A stretch of 64,000 nt of DNA, taken from NCBI GenBank assembly GCA_001574975.1, contig KQ965792.1, positions 8,919-72,918 of the forward strand, written 5' to 3'. A model generated the notes under the pieces. That model ran no database searches and was not told the origin of the DNA. It was given only the letters and a program-made list of their open reading frames with translations. Origin of the DNA: Gonapodya prolifera JEL478. Its lineage: Eukaryota > Monoblepharomycota > Monoblepharidomycetes > Monoblepharidales > Gonapodyaceae. The position numbers and the translations under genes were made by a program. Positions 23,608 through 34,626 of this stretch are shown here, in pieces. Each line of letters opens with the position of its first letter. The stretch's first letter is position 1.

Positions 23608-25889
23608 TCATGCCTTCCTCGCCTTCACCTTGATCGGCAGCCCACCCGTCCTCGTCACCTGCATGGTCACGAACTGTCTCACCCTCACATCCACCAGCGT
23701 GTCCCAACCTGGCGCGATATCGTACCTCCTGATGAGGTGTCCAAGCACAATGCGCATCTCGTTCATTGCAAAGTTGCGGCCGATGCAGTCACTGCGGGTG
23801 CGTTATTCGTTATTGAGACGATCACCGTTCGCGAACACACAGTGGGACGACACTCAGGAACACACCGAGATCCACTAGAAAAGGGCAAGAACAGGTCCCT
23901 ATTGACCAAACGTGGCCTTCCCCACTCAGCAGATAGTGACCCTTGTGCTTCTTTCGTGCCACCGCCGTGACCCGCAGATCCTTGTCCTGTGACACCCCAC
24001 ACCTCCTCGTTCCCCATTCCACTGTGGCCTTCGATCCATCGCTCGGGGAGGAACTCGTCGCCCCGTAGCCACACTGGGTCAAGCACCACGTAAAAACGCG
24101 GGTGGGAGTGATGACGTGGTTATCCAAACATTTTCACCTGTTTACCGTGTACGTCACGTCATGCAACGACATGAAACACTCACACTCGGAACACCGCTGC
24201 AACGCGTAAACCTGCACATTCAATCTCGTCCCTTTCGGAACCTGCAACGTCTTTTCCCCGCCGGCGTCGGCGTCCTTGTACCTCCACGTCGCATCCTCGG
24301 TGGTCTCCCTCGAAACAAACGGCACGACCGGCGCCAGCCGCAGCGTCTCCTTGATCCCCGCATCCAGCAACGCAACCGTCTTAAGCGTGGCGAGGTCCAG
24401 CGCCTTGGTGGTTCCCTCGGGGAACGCGCGGTCGAGTTCGGCGCGCAGTGCGGAGAGGTAGTCGGGTCGCTTGGCCAGAGCAAAGTACCAGAAGAAGGCC
24501 ATGGCGTTGGCCGACGTTTCCGACCCGGCCAGAAGGAACAAGTTGGCGTTGGTCGTCACGTCCAGCTCCAGCGCGCTGCCATCGCCGTCGCCTTTCTTTT
24601 CCTTGTCGAGCAGGAACTGCAATATGTCGGCCCTCCTCCCAGTCCCATCCGGCCCCCGAGACGCATCCCTTCTCTCCCGAATAATCGCGCCCATTATGCG
24701 TGACTGCACGGTCTGGGCGGACCCGAAGAAGGGCACAAACTGCACCGGAATGACGTGTAGGATGGGAAGCGTCATGCCCAGGGCGGACCATACCAGAAGC
24801 CGGTTGATGGCTGTGAGGAGGGGGTTGTTACCGGACTCCACCTGAGGTTGCGTGAGAGCGTCATGTTTGAGAAGGCCGTCGCAGAGGTTGTGCCGGAGTA
24901 GTTGGACACCACTTACCATATCGAAAGACCTTCCAAAAGCCGACTCGCCAATCACGTCCAAAGCTACATTCTACTGGGTCGAGAGTGCTTGTCGTGGGTG
25001 ACTCGGACCGTAAAGCAAGCTGCACGCGACGACAGTGATACTCACATGAACAAGCTTCACAACATCCTCGGTCGTCCACCCGTCGTCTCCAGCTCCTGCT
25101 CCTGCAGATTCATCCAGTCTCCGTTGCAGTGTGTTCCAGACCTTGATCATGAGCGGTTCGAGATTCTCGAGGTACTTTGTCGAGAAGGCCGGCGAGAGGA
25201 TACCCCGAGTGCGGCGGTGGAAGTCGCGGTCTAGCGTGGTTAGGAGGTTTTCGGACGGCTGATGGGACGAGGCGGCAGGCGGCAGGCGGAGGGTAGAAGT
25301 CGTGAGTGGGAAGGTGTGGGCGAAACACGGAGAGCAGCTTACTCCTTCAGAAAGACGAAACGACTTGTAGACCATGGCATCTTTTGGGAGGTCATCGGTG
25401 CGAAGAATCTGAGGATTACGTTCGTCGGAGGAGGGTGAGCGGGGATGAAACGGTTCGTAAAGTTTGGCAAAAGGTTCGAGGCGGACAACATGGGTTCAAG
25501 ACACCTTGCGTGCAAGCTGGGGATCGGCTACCGAGATGCGGTTGGGTCCGATCCTGACGCCGTAGAAGAAGGTTCATAGCGCATTCCAAACCGAATTGAA
25601 TTCATTTCCAGTACGATCACAGTAGCTCGAGGTCGCATTCCTCGTACCTCACGATCGGCCCGTGCTTCCGATGCAACTCATACGTGTAGAGAAAAAAGGA
25701 TCCCTTGATCGTGTACACGATGCCCGTGAGCGTGGGGAACGCCATCTTGAGCCAGCCATGGTGGTTGGATAAGCGAGCAAGTGGGGATGAAACGAGTGCG
25801 TCCCATAGGGCCACGAGGGTCGTGGTGACCGAGTAGAGGAGGAGCGCGGAGATGATGTTGGAGAGGGTCAGAGCGTCGTACAGGGGCAT
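23608..25889 (-). CDS. Cytochrome P450 monooxygenase
   Basis: The start MPLYDALTLSNIISALLLYS begins a membrane anchor. Exons then give HRKHGPIV joined to RIGPNRISVADPQLARK, the common fungal P450 N-domain text, and DFHRRTRGILSPAFSTKYL (C-helix). FGRSFDMV follows. The I-helix is NLFLLAGSETSANAMAFFWY (AGSET), the K-helix GIKETLRLAP (ExxR), and the meander contains FLPERWIEG. The heme loop is FSSGSR joined across an intron to DCIGRNFAMNEMR, with the axial Cys in DCIG. The C-terminus GGLPIKVKARKA ends at 23608. All hallmark residues are present. An unusually Gly/Ser-rich insert (TGQGSAGHGGGTKEAQ) lies between the meander and heme loop. It would use an endoplasmic-reticulum reductase partner. Substrate cannot be told. 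The neighbouring dioxygenase may act in the same route. Confidence 0.93.
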
Positions 25890-27407
25890 TGGGGATGGTG
25901 GAAGAAGTCAGAGTTTGGTCAACAACTATGTTCGGTGAAACCTGGAGAGGCATTCACCCAACGTGTCCAACGATTTCAGACGCATACGGGTGTCTCTTTT
26001 CATTCGGTCACCCGAGCAGTGCACCCGAGCAATTGCATTACTGACTTCTACAGTCTCCCACTCAGACACAAAGTACGTTGAATGGGTTTCATCGTTCACA
26101 GTGATGTCCGACAGTAATACATTGGGGAAATCATAATAGCCACTCCAGCACACATTGCGACGACCACGTTATGGTCCGATACCAGATGTTGAGGCTCGAC
26201 ATTTGGAAGCGAGAAGAGTTAGCCGCAAAGACTTGCGAGAAGATCCACACGTCAACTTACTTTGAGTTTGGAGGTTGGGTGTCATGTCCGCGAGTAGATG
26301 GCGCGGCATCTTCTCAAACCAGTCGACTGCGTACGAATGCATTGGATACTGAATTCGAATTTCAAGGGGAAAGGCAAGACGCACCATCACTGGTAGTTGT
26401 TCAGACCTAGAGGCTCTACTTCCTTCAATCCACAAGAGATTGTGATCCGGAATCTGCGAGGAACTTATGCGAAGTCCCCTTTCGGACGAAGACGAGAAGA
26501 AAGATTTGAGGAAGTGGCAACCAGTAGTCGAATGCATACCGCGGAACGTACCCGATCTGGGGAGACCTTCCGAGTGTTCCTCTGGCTGGCATGTTGTACG
26601 ACATTCTGCGAGGGTCGAACCGAAGTTCAACATATGAGGATCTCGAAGGAGAGCACGGCCAAGCGCTCTCTCGACACCCGTATGAACTTTTCGATGGGGA
26701 TTCCCCTCGTCCGGGTTTTCAAGGTTTGATTCCCGGGACAGGCTCAATGCGTGGAGGCCCCGGTAGGCGTATCGCTCGACGACACCTTCTCGCGAGCGAA
26801 CTAGGACGGACTCCCACTACACAGAACGACTTCACGCCCATGTTGCACCGTTTCTCCTTTTGCGTGCGGGCGCCGAGTAGCTCTCTGGCCGCCAGACGAA
26901 AGGGTAGGTACCATCGAAAACCAGGGACCGCGAGGCGATACCTGCAGACGGTATGAGTTAGAACACGATGGTGGGACAACGGCGTCGTTCTTGCGGTCGT
27001 CTTCGTCCCAATGGCGATGTTGGTCGTGGAATTGTGTTCGTGAGTCAGCGTGTTGAATGCGACCGCAGCTTGCGCACTCTTCACCTCTTTCTTCTTCCGC
27101 TCTTCTTTTCAAGAGCACTAGTGTCGGTGATGGAGCTTAAGATTTCCCAGTGATATTAGCTGTTGGCTCCTACGCCGTGACATTCAACGTCTCGTGGATA
27201 TTCATTCCGTGCCACTTTGATTTTCCGTGACCATTCTGCTTGCAGATTCACGCAAAGAATTCAACTGTGAACTCCTTTTCCCAGGCAGCCGGTATTTAAA
27301 AAGGGGTGCTGCCGCACTCGCCAGGACCAGGTCTGGCCTTAAATATAAAAGCAACCTTTTGAATCCAGCTCTTCACCAACCAATAACACCACGAGACATC
27401 TCAGGCC
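25890..27407. other. Intergenic stretch with unresolved short frames
   Basis: The plus strand from 26528 is open for about 140 codons and reads protein-like text (YRGTYPIWGDLPSVPLAGML, HPYELFDGDSPRPGFQG). The opposite strand is also open (26169-26747). Neither has a recognisable domain or a convincing start, and one may be a relic. The last 150 bp before 27408 are the likely promoter of the RNA-repair-like gene. Confidence 0.3.
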
Positions 27408-30400
27408 ATGGCGTCGACATCGACCGGTCACGCGGAACGCTCGTCGATCAAGACCGTGACGACAGCACTGGTGGCAATCCCACCGTCGCACTCATGGGCA
27501 CCGATTCAAGCGATTCGGATGGGGAGGGACAAATCGTATCGAAGATGGTGAATTCCCTTGTCCAAGTCACTGTCCTGCCTCATAAATAATCCATCCTCTG
27601 TTCACCGGATGACAAATTCCACTCCCCATCTGATGACATGTATCGATTCACTGGAATGGACCGGATTCCACTATCCCTTTTGCCAACCTATCACGGTCTA
27701 CCGCACGACGACAATTTTCCATATTCCATCAATGTCGATATGATGGACTGCAATGTCCGAATTCCACACTCGCCCTTGCCAATCTGAACTCTCCAGGCCT
27801 CCTCACGTCAATATTCTCTACCCTTTCGTCCCTCGCTCCGAGTTTGCGTCTGCAGCAACCACTGCACGAGACGCTCTCGCCCAATTCCAACCATTCACCG
27901 TCACACTCAACACCATTTCTTCGTTCCAGCACGCACGAACTGCAGTAAGTCATTCAAATCATTGCAAACCGAAAATAATCACGTTTCTCAACACCTCTGT
28001 GCCCACCCCACAAGACACTCTTCCTCGACTCTGCTCCGTCCGACCTCTCGTCAACACCGCTCAAGCAGATCAATTCTCTCCTCCTCCCCCACTTCCCGCA
28101 CTGCTCTGACCTCTCCTCACGTTCCGACTTTGGGTTCCGCCCGCACCTGAGTCTCGGGCAAGTCACCCTGCCAGGCACCCAGCGCAAGGCCCGCGAGACG
28201 GTCGAACGCGCTGAGGAAGAGTTCTCGCAGCTGTGGGAATCGGGTCACGCCAAGGGCAGCCTGGAATGGCTGGTGGATCGAGTCTACTTGATTGCACGGC
28301 ACGAGTCGGATAAGGCGGTGCCCTTTGAGATTGTGGAGGAGATCCTGCTGGGTAGACGTGATGCCGCAACGCTTCAAAAGTCAGTATGCTCGTGGAAGTA
28401 CCTGGGGGGATCCGGTACAGATGGGAGTGTGGAAGGGGAAGGGGCGACAGGCGCGTCATCTTCGAATGCCAAAGTGGTGGACCCCACGCACCAGTTAGGA
28501 CCACCCAGCGACGAAGACTCATCCTCGAGCGAACCTGACGCACGCCCCGCCTCGGGGTCTTCGCCGCGCGCCTTCCTCCCCTCCTTCACCTTCGATTCTT
28601 CCTCCGCGACCTGGTCCTCCTCTTCCCAGCAACACCATTCACCCGCCGCACCCACCTCTCTTCCGCCCACCGTGTCACTTCTCTCGTGGAATGTGCTCTA
28701 CTGCACGAACCCCCAAGCACAACTTCCGCCTGCTGACTTTGCCGACCCCGTCGAGACCGACCGCATGGCAAAGGTGGCCGAGGCCATCGCGGCGAGCGGG
28801 GCGGACGTGGTGGCGTTGCAGGAGGTGACGCAATGGGGAACGGGGTGAGTTTCGGACTGTTGGGCGTTGCTGTATCGCTTGTTGCTCAACACATGCCGTC
28901 GCCCGCAAATCCAGCATCTTGCTTTCGAATCCGGTCCTCCGCCAGTACCACTCCTCTCATCCTCCAACCGCGACACGCCCTCTCCGTGGCGGCCCGCTCG
29001 TTCTCTCGCGGCTCCCTTTCGTCCACTGCACCGTGGATATCGGCGGGAAGGAAGCCGTCGGAGCGAGATTTTCGGGGGAGGCGACTGGGGAAGGGAGCTC
29101 CTCGGACTCTGCGTTGGAAGTGTGGAGCGTGCATCTGACGAGTGATTTCAGAGGATTCATGGGGAAGAAGCGCATGGCGCAGGTATGTGTGTGATTTCCT
29201 TGACATCCGTGTCGACACCTCACAACTTCACCAACGTGTCAATCACATCAAACCAGCTTCACCACCTGACCTCCCACCACCTCACGCCTAACACTCCGCA
29301 CATCCTCGCCGGCGACTTCAACTCCGACGACCCCTCCCTATTTGCTCTCCTGCCCCGCTTCGTCGATTCCTGGCGCTCCAAACACAGCGCGTCCGACGGA
29401 GGATGGACGTTTGATCCCAGGGGAAACCCACTTGCTCGTGCAGTGGCCAGGGCTGTGGATATCCCCAGGCGGTACGACAGGGTGTTTTTGGAGGGCGGAG
29501 TTGGTTGGGGCGTGAAGTCATGCGAGGTATGTAGTTCAGGATGGTATTTTCTGAAAGACGCAATGAACTTATATGGTGTCTGGTTAGGTTGGATCTGCTG
29601 CAACGTCGGACGGTCTCTGGTTGTCGGACCACACACCCATCTTCACCACCTTTGACCGCAACGCTCCTGCGACTCCCATTGCCTCTACACCCTTTGATCC
29701 ATCGGATTCGACTTCGGTCCTCTCCCCTGAGACACTCGCTGCTTTCCTTACTGAAAACCTCCGGATCCCTCCCACCGATGATACCCGGCACGCCGCTGCG
29801 CTGGACGCCGTGCGCCGGCTGGTCAATACGGCACTGTATCCTGCCGAATCCCAAGCTTGGGCTGTCGGTTCCTTTGCCATGGGCGTGCACTCGCCGGATT
29901 CGGACTTGGACGTCCTCGCGGCGTCGGGGGAGAGTGAAGACGCCTTCTGGGCGGGGATGCGAGTAGCAGTCGACCTTGGTGTTCCGGGAATTCAGGTTCT
30001 GAGGTTCGTGGGAGAAGGAGCGAGGGTGAGAGTGGTGACGGTGCTCTGCGAAGGGGTCAAGTGCGACGTGAGCTACGTTTGTGCGGCGGAAGGGGTTATT
30101 CAAACGTGAGTTGTTGTTTTTGTAAGAGGTCACACTGGGTGTTTCATTCATCGTCTTTCGCGTTGTTCAGCTTGGATTCCGCCGTGGCCTCGTCAGAATC
30201 GAGTTCGGACGATCTCACCCCTCTCACAGTCCCCAAAATCCCAGATCATCTGAGCACTTCGGCAATCACCGCGCTTACAGACGCCCTCGTCCTACCCCGT
30301 CTCTTTCCGCGAGAGTCATCTTCGTTATTCCCCAACTTGGTCCGTTTGATCAAGTTCTGGGCTGCCCGTCGCGGCGTTTATTCTGCCCGACTTGGTTTCC

Positions 30401-31515
30401 CAGGCGGATCCGCAGTGGCGGTGATGGTAGCTGCGTGGCTCCGCACTGGCGGTGACCCGTCGGACCTGGGGGGCTTTTTCCGCAAGTACGCGTCGTGGGA
30501 CTATCTTGCTCGAGCCATCGCGATTCAGGAAGGCTCGGGCCGGACAGGAACTGGTAGCGGTAGGGACGCAGCCAACGGAGTTTCTATATCCAAGGACAAC
30601 CCTCCCTTGCAAGTGCGGACGCCCACCCCCCCTCATGTCAATCTGGTACGCAACTCGACCGTGCATACACTGCGGGTTCTGCAGGAGGAGCTGGCTCGCG
30701 CAGAGAGGATCCTATCCCCTCGCGTTGTCTCGGACGGGTCTTGGGTGGAGGTGCTGGATGCTTTGTGCGAGGATGGCACAACGGGATTCTTGAGGAGATT
30801 CGACGCGTTTGTTAGGATTCGCTTCGGGCTCCGGCGTGGAGGAAATAGCAAGCGGGCAGGATCAGCGGCAGTCAAGGAGGGGTCATCCGACGGGGCTCAG
30901 GAGACTCGATCAATTGAGGACATTGCGGCGTTCGTCGAAGCGAAACTTGTTGGCTTGTGTCTGGCGCTTCCAGTGGGTTCGTGGGCTCGGCCCTGGCCTG
31001 AACGGTTTGAAGGCGGAAAGACGCTCTTGGTGGGCATTGAGGGTGGCCCCTCAGCGGCAGTGGCAGAACCTCTTGCACGTTGGCTCAAGGCAGAAGTGAA
31101 AACTGCCGATGGGTTCACTTCTTCTTGGGGAGATGTTGAGGCGGTTGTTGTTTCGAAGACTGACCCATCGATGTCGTGGATATCGGACCTTTTGGGGGAC
31201 GCGCCAGCTCCTGTGACTAGCAAGGGAAAAGTTGGTGACGGAGAACGAGGGAAGGTCAAGGGTCGCCTTCGACCCGCCGACGAGATATTCAACAGGATTC
31301 TGTGGGATCCCTCGCTGGCTCCTCTTTCGAGCTGGACGATTGGTTATGAGGACCGCTTCGCTGGGGTACAAGAGAAACTCGTTTCGGAGTTTTCCAGGGA
31401 GGCGACGGACGAGACCTTCATACCAATGCATCGAGTGCGGTACTTCAAGCGCAATGGACAGATTGTGTGGGACCGGGCGTTGAGGATTGACAAAACGGGC
31501 GAGAAGGATATGTAG
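27408..31515 (+). CDS. Multidomain RNA-end processing protein: 2H phosphoesterase, EEP, nucleotidyltransferase, MJ1316
   Basis: Seven exons close in phase: 27408-27547, 27797-27944, 28015-28844, 28915-29182, 29257-29526, 29588-30105 and 30171-31515 (1172 residues). Residues 15-240 are a 2H/LigT-like phosphoesterase with HVN (50-52) and HLS (140-142). A Ser-rich linker follows. Residues 315-575 are an endonuclease/exonuclease/phosphatase fold: LLSWNVLYC, ALQEV (catalytic Glu about 366), VHLTSD, GDFNSDD and SDHTPIF. Residues 620-1000 are a poly(A)-polymerase-like nucleotidyltransferase: VGSFAMG, SDLDVL (D658, D660), KCDVSY (D712), then IKFWAARRGVYS and GFPGGSAVAVMVAA. Residues 1094-1172 are an MJ1316/DUF504 domain (IFNRILWDPSL, FIPMHRVRYFKRNGQIVWD). 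Known members of these families trim or recognise 2',3'-cyclic-phosphate RNA ends and add nucleotides, so one chain could clean, trim and re-extend damaged RNA. This combined role is inferred. Confidence 0.92.
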
Positions 31516-31654
31516 TTCTTTTGCACTGTAATCTAGTACTCTATTGCATAAGAGTAGGAAAGAAAAAGTGGTGAAAGTTGAGTCACCACCTCAACCGGCA
31601 GATTTGGTCCATTTGTCCGTCTCTCCAAAACTTCGAGGATCGAGCCCATATCCG

Positions 31655-33301
31655 ATGGAATTCAAACGCCCGCGCATCATCGTTGCCCCTGCTGATGGTG
31701 AGACCTCACTGAAGGCGACCGCTTGGATGCTTCAACTGTTCTCAACGAAAGCGTTTCCCCGCTCCTTCGCGGATTCTCGTCGCAGGGGAGATGGGATCCG
31801 ACCTGTGTAAACTTCTTCGGAGCGCGACGAGAATCTACCCTCGCAGCTGGTGTGTTTTACTCTGCATTCGATGCGAGAGGATGATGTCACTGTGAATGGC
31901 GAACTCATGAACATCACACACAGCACTCCTGAAGTCTCAGCTATTCTATCAGTGTCATCTCCGTACTCTGGTGAGTGTCATTTTCGGGATCCTCGGCACA
32001 TTTGTCCCCTGTTTTTCCCCTTTCAACACGCGCTGTCCACCGCAGCTTCCGATGCACCCTCGTCTCGGCCCCCCGCGTCCATTCTCACTGACATCGGTGC
32101 TACAGTCATTGAAACCTCACCACCCACAACCACGGCCTCTCACTCCAAGCCTTCCATTGCGCCTGACCCGTCCGCCCTTCAGATTGCACTCCGCGGATGC
32201 TCCTTGTTGTTCCTGGTCCTTGCGGATACGGTTGTCGCGGCGTCCGGGGAGGTAGAAGCACTAAACGGATGGATGGAGGCCTTCGTAGAGGCGGCCGGAA
32301 GAGAGGGCGTGGGACGAATCGTGCTTGTGACACCGTTTCCAGAGCAAGGAGTGGACGAAAGCAAGATTGACGTGGCGAAGCAACCGTCAGTACCCACCAG
32401 CTTGTGAATTCTCGTCTCGTATCGTCTACATATACAATTGACTCGCTGTTCGTTGTTCTACCAATCTAGGTTCTTCATTCAATTTCAAAAGATGGAAAAG
32501 ACGCTTCTCAGCTCCCTCCCACCAACGCGCACAACCGTCGTTCGCACTGCGCCACCGGGAATATTCTTCGACTCTTTGGCACTGTTCGCGGAGGGAGTTG
32601 CGTCGCAGGGAGTGTTGAAGATGCCTATTGACGAAGGTTGTGAGGTACGTGGCGGTACAAGCTTCGCACTCACATTTGGCTCCAGTTGAGCAGTTTAACG
32701 GAACTCTCAACGATCTTGCCCGTCCAAGGTACCCTTCATCGACCTCCCTGACCTCACACGTCTCCTCTTGCGCATCATCTTGGACCCCCCTGCCCCAAAG
32801 TCTGATGATGCAGTTCATCGTATCACACTTCAACCTTCTTTCAGCTGCACTGGGCCTCAGCTCGCCAAGGTCCTGTCCACCGCTCTCGGCAAGCAAGTCC
32901 TCTTCCATCCCGCCCCTGAATCGCACGTGGTTTCAGGCGTCGGTACCTTGGGCGAAGTCGATCCACTTCTTGCGGAGCAGTTCGGACTCCTTCGCGCACG
33001 CACCGGCGTTACCGCTCCTGACCCAACCGGCCGTGGTGATCTCATGCGTCTCACGGGTCAAGCGGCGAGAACGGCGGAGGAATGGTTGAGGGAAAACCTG
33101 GCGGTCTTCACGGAGAGGGAGAGAAGGGAGGCAGAGGTCGAGGCGGGAACTTTGGCAACAGTGGATGTGGAGGGAGATAAGGGGAAGGGCATGGAAGGGC
33201 AAGCGGTGCCGGCTGGGGAGATGATCAAGAACGCGTTGCAGCAAGGGAGGATTGGAGCTTTGCCTGAATTGGTTGAAGAGAGGTTCGGGAAATCTGCGTG
33301 A
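31655..33301 (+). CDS. NmrA-like atypical short-chain dehydrogenase/reductase
   Basis: The start MEFKRPRIIVAPADG resembles the first beta strand and nucleotide loop of NmrA-like proteins. Downstream exons give DDVTVNGELMNITHSTPEVS, LRGCSLLFLVLADTVVAASG, WMEAFVEAAGREGVGRIVLV and KMEKTLLSSLPPTRTTVVR followed by PPGIFFDSLALF. Then comes VPFIDLPDLTRLLLRIIL, and the C-terminal half ends ELVEERFGKSA at 33301. The order (Rossmann start, AGxxGVGRIV strand, TTVVRxxPxxFFDS, binding of a long C-terminal part) fits NmrA/azoreductase-type proteins that bind NAD(P) without a classical catalytic tetrad. The exact splicing between 31690 and 31870 is unresolved; at least two intron arrangements keep a frame. 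Role could be regulatory or reductive. Confidence 0.72.
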
Positions 33302-33356
33302 ATTTACGAAGAATGGTCGGATGGAAAAAAGGGGAGGATTAATCTTTCAATTTGAA

Positions 33357-33362
33357 AATAAA
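33357..33362 (+). terminator. Polyadenylation signal AATAAA
   Basis: A canonical AATAAA lies 56 bp after the stop codon of the NmrA-like gene, inside an AT-rich run. This position suits 3' end formation of that transcript. Confidence 0.45.
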
Positions 33363-33600
33363 GTGATCTGCAGTCTTTCACACAATCACAACGGGTTGCC
33401 TCTCACTGTCAGCAAGGCTGTCATGTCAGCGACACAATCCAGGAGAGATGTCATATGGCACAACCAGCTTTAACTGGCAAATGGCTTGTTATGATCAGTT
33501 TCTGGGCTACGTGTTTCCGATGCCTGCGGCCACTCCATTTTGAGCCCTCACGGCCATTTTTGAGCCGTTGTCCCCCTTTCCGATACAGCGGCATCGCATC

Positions 33601-34270
33601 ATGGCGGATTCGTCTCACTTTCCCGATGTCGTCGACGAATTCCACGCGGTGCGGATGTGCATCGATCGTTTGCAAGCGTTTGGTCTCTCAACTCTGCACT
33701 TCCGTTCCCAGCACATCGTTTTCCACCCTCACATCTCAGAGTCCGTGCAGGCGGCGGTCGACATTCGTGCAAAGGTAGCGCAAAGGTACCTTAAGTACCA
33801 GGTAATGCCGCTACAAAGCGCCCGGGCAGCTTTCCCAATGCCGATGATTCAGGTGCGTGTCATCACCAATTTTGACGTCTGGTGCATTCGCGCTCACGAG
33901 CATATTTGCAAAGATTGTCATACCTAAAGACCAGGCCGCGTCTTTTGGCGAATTCATCTCCTGGCTCGCCCTCAACCGTCACCCCACCCACTCCATACTC
34001 CTCCACCCCATTACCAACAACCAAGACTACCCAATGTCACACGCGCTCTATGACCACCAGCACTTGGCTTGGTGGTGCGGTCCCCCTTTACCCCTGGACT
34101 TCAGTTTTGGAAACTGCTCAGCGTATTTGAAACCGGAAGAGAAGTCATATGCGGATTTGCGGGTGGGAATAGCGAAGGCCAAAGTGCAGGAAGAAGCAAA
34201 GATTGTGTCCATACTCTCCAAACTTCCGCAAAGTCATCAGACAATCGTGCCGACCAAAACAAAGCTGTAA
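33601..34270 (+). CDS. DOPA 4,5-dioxygenase-like protein
   Basis: Three exons close in phase: 33601-33648, 33712-33852 and 33914-34270 (181 residues). Joining exons 1 and 2 restores DEFHAHIVFHP, the HxH start of the DOPA-dioxygenase family. Exon 2 carries SVQAAVDIRAKVAQRY. Exon 3 gives FGEFISWLALNRHPTHSILL, then HPITNNQDYPMSHALYDHQ and WWCGPPLPLDFSF, the signature GxPLPLD. Family members open catechol rings (DOPA to betalamic or muscaflavin precursors) or are uncharacterised detoxifying dioxygenases in bacteria and fungi. The C-terminal 40 residues are a lysine-rich tail that the family usually lacks. The gene lies 330 bp downstream of the NmrA-like gene on the same strand. Real substrate unknown. 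Confidence 0.87.
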
Positions 34271-34626
34271 ATTAAAACCATTTGTTCACCACATTGCAAT
34301 ATTGAGAGAATTCATTCGGATTCAAGGGGGATACTCTATTGTTCTTTGTAAACAAATAACTTAGAAGAATATACGCAAACGTCCTCTGCAAAGGTCCAAA
34401 ACAAAAGATATGGATAGGGAAAAAATGGGGGGTACTCGCAAAAGCATTGTTCGGCGTGCTGTGAACGCCGAAGGGATATGATAGTCGTTAGTCCTCGATC
34501 ACACAATTTCCATCTATAATCCCAAGTCCACCACGAACGTAAGTACTGTCTCGTTTCCGGTTGTAGCTTGTCGTTCAAAGTTTCGGCAGTTGAAAATTCC
34601 CTCATCTTCGCAGTTTGCAGTCAAAA

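Noticed and set aside
24116-24703. Long plus-strand frame antisense to the P450 gene
   Set aside because: It is a shadow of the P450 coding exon, which carries all family motifs on the minus strand.
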